From Candidatus Bathyarchaeota archaeon (lineage in GTDB: Archaea > Thermoproteota > Bathyarchaeia > Bathyarchaeales > Bathycorpusculaceae), in NCBI GenBank assembly GCA_030668645.1, contig DAOVFC010000015.1:1-8465 (forward strand): 8,465 nt of DNA, in the 5' to 3' direction. The position numbers were made by a program, and so were the translations under genes. Below, piece after piece: positions 5,068 through 8,465 of the stretch. How positions within the stretch are numbered: position 1 is the first letter of the stretch; each line of letters begins with the position of its first letter. The notes under the pieces were generated by a model, which saw only the letters and a program-made list of their open reading frames with translations, was not told the origin of the DNA and searched no databases.

Positions 5068-6063
5068 ATGTTGAGTACCACCCTTAAGCATATTCACATT
5101 GTTCCATTAGCTGCTGAAAGCTTCGGCGTAAGATCCATGTGCACTTATGTTGAAACTGCAGGCGTGAAAATGTTGTTAGATGCAGGAGTTTCGCTCTGTC
5201 CGAAACGTTTCGGTTTGCCTCCACACCCAAAGGAGTTCAAAGCCATAGAGAATTGTCGCAGAAAAATTGTGGAAGCAGCCGAAAAAGCCGACGTGGTAAC
5301 CTTAAGCCACTATCATTTCGACCATCACACGCCTTCATATGAAGATTGGTTGTGCAATTGGACAGAGGCTACAGGAACTGCAAGGCAAATCTACGAGGGA
5401 AAAATCACGTTAATAAAAAATCCGAAAGAGAAGATCAATTATAGCCAAAGGCGAAGAGGATGGTTATTCAAGAAAACAGGTGGAAAATTTGCGAAAAAAC
5501 TTGAAGTTGCAGATGGAAAAGTCTTCTCTTTCGGAGATGTAACCGTCGGTTTTTCAGAACCTGTGCCTCACGGCGTGGAGAACTCTGCTCTCGGATGGGT
5601 TTTGATGACCTCCGTTGAATATGAAGACGAAAAGTTTTTGTTCGCACCAGACGTCCAAGGTCCTATGAGCCAGCATACGCTCAAACTTATTCTTGAGGAG
5701 AAGCCGCAGTTGCTGATGATAGGCGGCCCACCCCTATATCTTTCAGGCTTCAGAGTTGATGAGAAGCAACTTCAAAGAGGCTTAAGAAACCTGAAGGAAA
5801 TCGTTGAGGTTGTACCTTACACTGTCCTAGAGCATCATATTCTGAGAGATGAGAAATGGCGGGAGAAAACAGGATTCGTGTTTGAAAAAGCCGAAGAAGC
5901 CGGAAATAAAGTGTTAACGGCGGCTGAGTTCTTAGGCGAAGAAAACAGGTTTTTGGAGGCCTTTAGAAGAAGCCTATACGCTGCTGAGCCGCCCTCTAAA
6001 GATTATGAGAAGTGGATGCGGTTGCCTAACTCTGAAAAAAGACGGAACAAACCGCCCATCTAA
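5068..6063 (+). CDS. UPF0282 family metallo-beta-lactamase-fold hydrolase
   Basis: This is an archaeal protein with a metallo-beta-lactamase fold. The true substrate of the family is not known to me. The visible features are the metal-binding SHYHFDHH (His81, His83, Asp85, His86, with His87 following), a later PHG (His168), FAPDVQG (Asp195) and LEHHILRD (His256/257), giving enough ligands for a two-metal site. The opening HIVPLAAESFGVRSMCTYVET and the GVSLCPKRFGLPPHPKEF segment are hallmarks of UPF0282. Its 331 residues are near family length. The lysine-rich tail is presumably disordered. ATG at 5068 has AGGA 9 nt upstream and adds about eight residues before the usual family start. AT-rich boxes at 5023-5031 or 5042-5049 could be the promoter; the choice is unclear. 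It ends 7 bp from the end of the convergent TudS-like gene. Confidence 0.93.
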   Translation: MLSTTLKHIHIVPLAAESFGVRSMCTYVETAGVKMLLDAGVSLCPKRFGLPPHPKEFKAIENCRRKIVEAAEKADVVTLSHYHFDHHTPSYEDWLCNWTEATGTARQIYEGKITLIKNPKEKINYSQRRRGWLFKKTGGKFAKKLEVADGKVFSFGDVTVGFSEPVPHGVENSALGWVLMTSVEYEDEKFLFAPDVQGPMSQHTLKLILEEKPQLLMIGGPPLYLSGFRVDEKQLQRGLRNLKEIVEVVPYTVLEHHILRDEKWREKTGFVFEKAEEAGNKVLTAAEFLGEENRFLEAFRRSLYAAEPPSKDYEKWMRLPNSEKRRNKPPI

Positions 6064-6070
6064 GGTGTTC

Positions 6071-6613
6071 TCACAACATCCTGTCTAGTCTTCGGATATC
6101 ATTGTGAAGGTGGGTGTACTTTATGCCGTAGAAAGGTATGGAAATTTTCATTCTCTTCAGCTCTGAGCGCAGCTCCTCGATTAAAATTCCGGAACCCTTA
6201 ACACTTTCAGATTTCTGTTCTCCCGTTTCTTCAACAATTCCGCCGAAATAGCCTTTCGAAGTTTCGTTCACTCCGCAGCTTGGGCTTCCCTCAACACCGA
6301 TTACCACGGCTACCTTCACCTCGCCGTTAAGATATTCTTTAACTTGCTCCGTCACCGACTTCGCAATTTCTCTGCAAAGCTTTCTAAACATAGATGTGTC
6401 ATACTGTTCTTTGGTTTGGCTCCACCTTTTCAAGCCGCCGTAAATGAGCTCCGGACAAGGCATCTGAACAACACCGTAACCTTTCTTAAGAAAAAGCTTC
6501 GCAAGTTCATCTATCATACCGGCATAATTTGCCAAGCCTAGAACACGAGAGTTCTGATTCAAAATGCAGTGGGCAACCACAGCTATTTTCCGACTTCTTT
6601 TATCCTTTAACAC
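6071..6613 (-). CDS. TudS-related putative desulfidase (CD3072-like family)
   Basis: This is a relative of thiouracil desulfidase TudS, an enzyme that removes sulfur from thiolated nucleobases using a [4Fe-4S] cluster held by three cysteines. Three well-placed cysteines are seen: Cys16 in VAHCILNQNSR, Cys53 in QMPCPELIYGGLKRW, and Cys113 in GSPSCGV. The HCILNQN and PCPE motifs and the following tKEQYD segment are characteristic of the CD3072-type branch, whose own substrate is unproven. Its 180 residues cover a single domain. The start is GTG at 6613; AGGA lies 11 nt upstream. It follows the VWA gene by 34 nt on the same strand, so it is likely the last gene of the chelatase-like operon, but a functional link to it is only inference. 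Confidence 0.85.
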   Translation of the reverse strand: MLKDKRSRKIAVVAHCILNQNSRVLGLANYAGMIDELAKLFLKKGYGVVQMPCPELIYGGLKRWSQTKEQYDTSMFRKLCREIAKSVTEQVKEYLNGEVKVAVVIGVEGSPSCGVNETSKGYFGGIVEETGEQKSESVKGSGILIEELRSELKRMKISIPFYGIKYTHLHNDIRRLDRML

Positions 6614-6647
6614 GGTGCTTTACGTCCTTGACAAGTGATCATCAGTT

Positions 6648-8075
6648 TCAATGGAATCTGTGAATGGATCTTTGTTGAGAAGCTATTTTTCTCTGATCCT
6701 CACCTATTCGAGCAATCATGTTTTCAATCAATTCTTTTTCTGTTGTAAGTCTTCCGATAACGTGGTGGCTGCCGTTCGTAATGGAGGTTATGTTTCTGGT
6801 CACGTCTAAACCGTATGTTTCACGGCCGTACATGTGGGGATTTGTGTTTATAACTATCGTATGTATTCCTTCGCGTTTGATCGTCTTTGAAATAGATATG
6901 ACGTCCCTCGCGGCTACTTCTTCGTATTCTCTGACGATTATTCCCGCCTCCTCAACCTGCCGCACTTCTCCTGTTTCGAGACTTCTTTTTAAGGGGACAT
7001 TTGCGCTTCCATCAGTCACTATTACCATGACAGGCACCGTTGATGGATCCCTTCTCTTTGCTTCTTTCAAAACCTCCCAGGCTTTGCGCATTCCAGAGGC
7101 AAGCGGGGTGAAACCGCTTATGCGTAGGTCTAAAAGCTTGTTAGCTACAACTCTCAGGTTTGTTATGGGATGTTGAACGACGACGGCGCCTGTGTCTTTG
7201 AGGGCGACTATGCCTACGCGGTCTCTGCACCTGTAGGCGTCTCTATGAAGCCTCAGCAAGCCTTCTTTTACAGAATCTATATTGAAAAGCATTGAACCGC
7301 TTAGGTCAACCACGAAAACCATTGTTAAAGGCGCCTTATACAACCTTAATTTTTCACGTACATCATCAAGACGGATTGTCAGCGCGATTTCCGAAGGCTT
7401 TTCACGTGTCTTTTGTTTTCTAGCGGCCACGCGAATGGTTGCTGGCAGATGAATGTCTCTCGGTCTGCCATGTGGAAATCTCCATCCGCATGGTCGACCA
7501 CGATGAAGTGCGGTTTTCATGTCCGCCCTTTTTCCCGCAGAGCTACTAATCTTTCTGGTCGGTTTTTTTATTTTGAAGAAAAGTTTGAACGGTGCGAGGG
7601 CGCCTTCCTTAATCTTGGTGAATAAGGAGATACCTACAGCCATATCTGAGGGCTTAACCGCGGAGCTCACCGTCGGAATCCCTTTCATCTTCTCTTCCGG
7701 TATTTTTGCTATGCCGAAACTCGGCTTCTCAGAAGTTTCGTCAAGCTGTTTGGTGAAGGAAACTTGTTTTGGTTCCTTCTCAGGAGGCATCTTTCCCCCT
7801 CTGTAACCTTCTGCTTTTGACCTGCCCTTGACAACGCTGTCTACGATGGGTGCCCCTTTGATGGCTCGCTTCAGTCTCTTCGTGAATCCGAACACGTATC
7901 TGTTTAACATGAAATAGAGCTGATTAAGGTGTCTGTACCAGAAGGAATTGTATAGTTTGTCAAAGAGCGACTGTTCTTCTTTACCTGTTTCGCCTACTTC
8001 TTTGAGAACAGCTTTGACCCCCCAACCCTTGCCACCGGTTTCTAGACCTTCTGCTTTCTCTTTCTTTTCTTTCAC
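6648..8075 (-). CDS. ChlD/BchD-like VWA-domain chelatase subunit
   Basis: This is the von Willebrand factor A subunit of a metal-chelatase-type motor, paired with the ChlI-like ATPase just upstream. Such pairs serve magnesium or cobalt insertion into tetrapyrroles, but archaeal copies often have unknown targets. At 475 residues it has two parts. Residues 1-185 are a lysine-rich, low-complexity linker with an aromatic patch (SFWYRHLNQLYFMLNRYVF, 44-62). From about 190 comes the family's GRPCGWRF and PRDIHLPATIRVAARKQ, then the VWA domain with MIDAS residues DLSGSM (257-262), Thr323 in FTPLASG and Asp355 in TDGSAN, so metal binding looks intact. It has no AAA+ domain, unlike classic ChlD. The start is GTG at 8075, itself inside AGGTGA, with no good ribosome site before it. 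The frame is the same as that of the upstream gene, parted only by TGA. Confidence 0.9.
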   Translation of the reverse strand: MKEKKEKAEGLETGGKGWGVKAVLKEVGETGKEEQSLFDKLYNSFWYRHLNQLYFMLNRYVFGFTKRLKRAIKGAPIVDSVVKGRSKAEGYRGGKMPPEKEPKQVSFTKQLDETSEKPSFGIAKIPEEKMKGIPTVSSAVKPSDMAVGISLFTKIKEGALAPFKLFFKIKKPTRKISSSAGKRADMKTALHRGRPCGWRFPHGRPRDIHLPATIRVAARKQKTREKPSEIALTIRLDDVREKLRLYKAPLTMVFVVDLSGSMLFNIDSVKEGLLRLHRDAYRCRDRVGIVALKDTGAVVVQHPITNLRVVANKLLDLRISGFTPLASGMRKAWEVLKEAKRRDPSTVPVMVIVTDGSANVPLKRSLETGEVRQVEEAGIIVREYEEVAARDVISISKTIKREGIHTIVINTNPHMYGRETYGLDVTRNITSITNGSHHVIGRLTTEKELIENMIARIGEDQRKIASQQRSIHRFH

Positions 8076-8102
8076 CTTTTGAGTCGTTTCTTCTGGTATG
8101 TA

Positions 8103-8465
8103 TCAAACTTCCTTGATAGACGCCATGAGAATATTGTTGATATCCTCGGGTGTAGCTGGTTCTAAGAATCCTCCCTCTCTTGTTCTGTGACTTAAGGCAA
8201 GCTCAGAGGATATTAGAACATCTTCCGTCGTAACCCTCGTCCTGTCCTCAAACGCTGCCAATGTGCATGCAGCCTTGCTGATAACGATGTCGGGTCTCAT
8301 TCCATCAACTTTCAGGTCTAAGCAGGCCTTGCATACAGCCTCGAGAAGTTTTTCTGGCATCTCAACGTTTGGAAGCACGTTTCCCGCTCGAATTATCCTG
8401 TTTCTCAGTTCTTCTTGAGTTGCCTTGTGTTTTTCACAAAATTCTTCTGGATTTCCCTCAAATTC
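8103..8465 (-). CDS. ChlI/BchI-like AAA+ chelatase ATPase, partial (N-terminus beyond right edge)
   Basis: Only the C-terminal 120 residues are in the window; the P-loop, Walker B and start lie beyond the right edge. The visible part is the AAA+ helical lid domain of magnesium-chelatase ATPases: FEGNPEEFCEKH, then QEELRNRIIRAGNVLPNVEM, LKVDGMRPDIVISKAACTLA, VTTEDVLISSELALSHRTRE. The usual family pattern here is DG-RxDI-xxxxAxALAA followed by VTxEDV and LSHR, containing the sensor-2 type arginine (in the MRPDI turn). It ends IKEV at TGA 8105-8103. The VWA gene begins 27 nt later in the same frame, making a two-gene chelatase-type motor. A GTG at 8378 would give 91 residues, but this is clearly inside the domain and not a start. 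Confidence 0.9.
   Translation of the reverse strand, partial: EFEGNPEEFCEKHKATQEELRNRIIRAGNVLPNVEMPEKLLEAVCKACLDLKVDGMRPDIVISKAACTLAAFEDRTRVTTEDVLISSELALSHRTREGGFLEPATPEDINNILMASIKEV

Noticed and set aside
6718..7176. 152-codon open frame on plus within the VWA gene
   Set aside because: It lies opposite the conserved VWA domain, whose MIDAS motifs are clear, and its own translation shows no family features.
1..8465. CRISPR array, tRNA, rRNA, insertion sequence, toxin-antitoxin or phage-defence island
   Set aside because: No regularly spaced repeats, cloverleaf, transposase or terminal inverted repeats, or defence protein motifs were seen on either strand by eye.

Overview
The window is archaeal chromosome. 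It carries archaeal/eukaryotic-type information genes (aIF2-beta, aIF1A, a RIO1 kinase, a two-KH Dim2/Pno1-like protein, DUF424) and an archaeal UPF0282 metallo-hydrolase. AT-rich TATA-like boxes sit about 26 bp ahead of plausible transcription starts, and many genes start with GTG or TTG. Moderate GC and the gene mix suggest an uncultured TACK-type lineage such as Bathyarchaeia. That placement is inference, since no rRNA marker is present.

Left part (1-1640, minus strand): the N-terminal half of glycine dehydrogenase subunit 1 (gcvPA) runs off the left edge. Upstream of it lies the decayed C-terminal end of a nucleoside phosphorylase, then an intact cobO-type corrinoid adenosyltransferase. 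cobO is divergent from the next block, and one TATA-like element lies midway between the two.

Centre (1738-4329, plus strand): aIF2-beta, DUF424, aIF1A, rio1 and the KH protein form a translation-initiation and small-subunit-maturation cluster. TATA boxes ahead of aIF2-beta, aIF1A and rio1 suggest at least three transcription units. rio1 and the KH gene overlap, and poly-T runs follow. aIF1A looks leaderless with a TTG start.

Gap (4330-5067): this holds a terminator, a 54-aa single-pass membrane protein with its own promoter and repeated TGTCT/AGACA half-sites, and an uncertain cysteine-containing 74-aa reading frame on the minus strand with a possible hairpin inside it.

Right part (5068-8465): the UPF0282 metallo-hydrolase on plus faces, tail to tail, a minus-strand row read from the right edge: chelatase ChlI-like AAA+ ATPase (C-terminal end only), a ChlD-like VWA protein, and a TudS-related desulfidase. 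The ChlI and VWA frames are in the same phase, parted by a single TGA. With cobO at the other end, the window holds two tetrapyrrole-linked functions, but they are not adjacent.

I found no CRISPR array, tRNA, rRNA, insertion sequence or clear new defence system. Most of the window is ordinary archaeal core genome; the odd points are small-scale.
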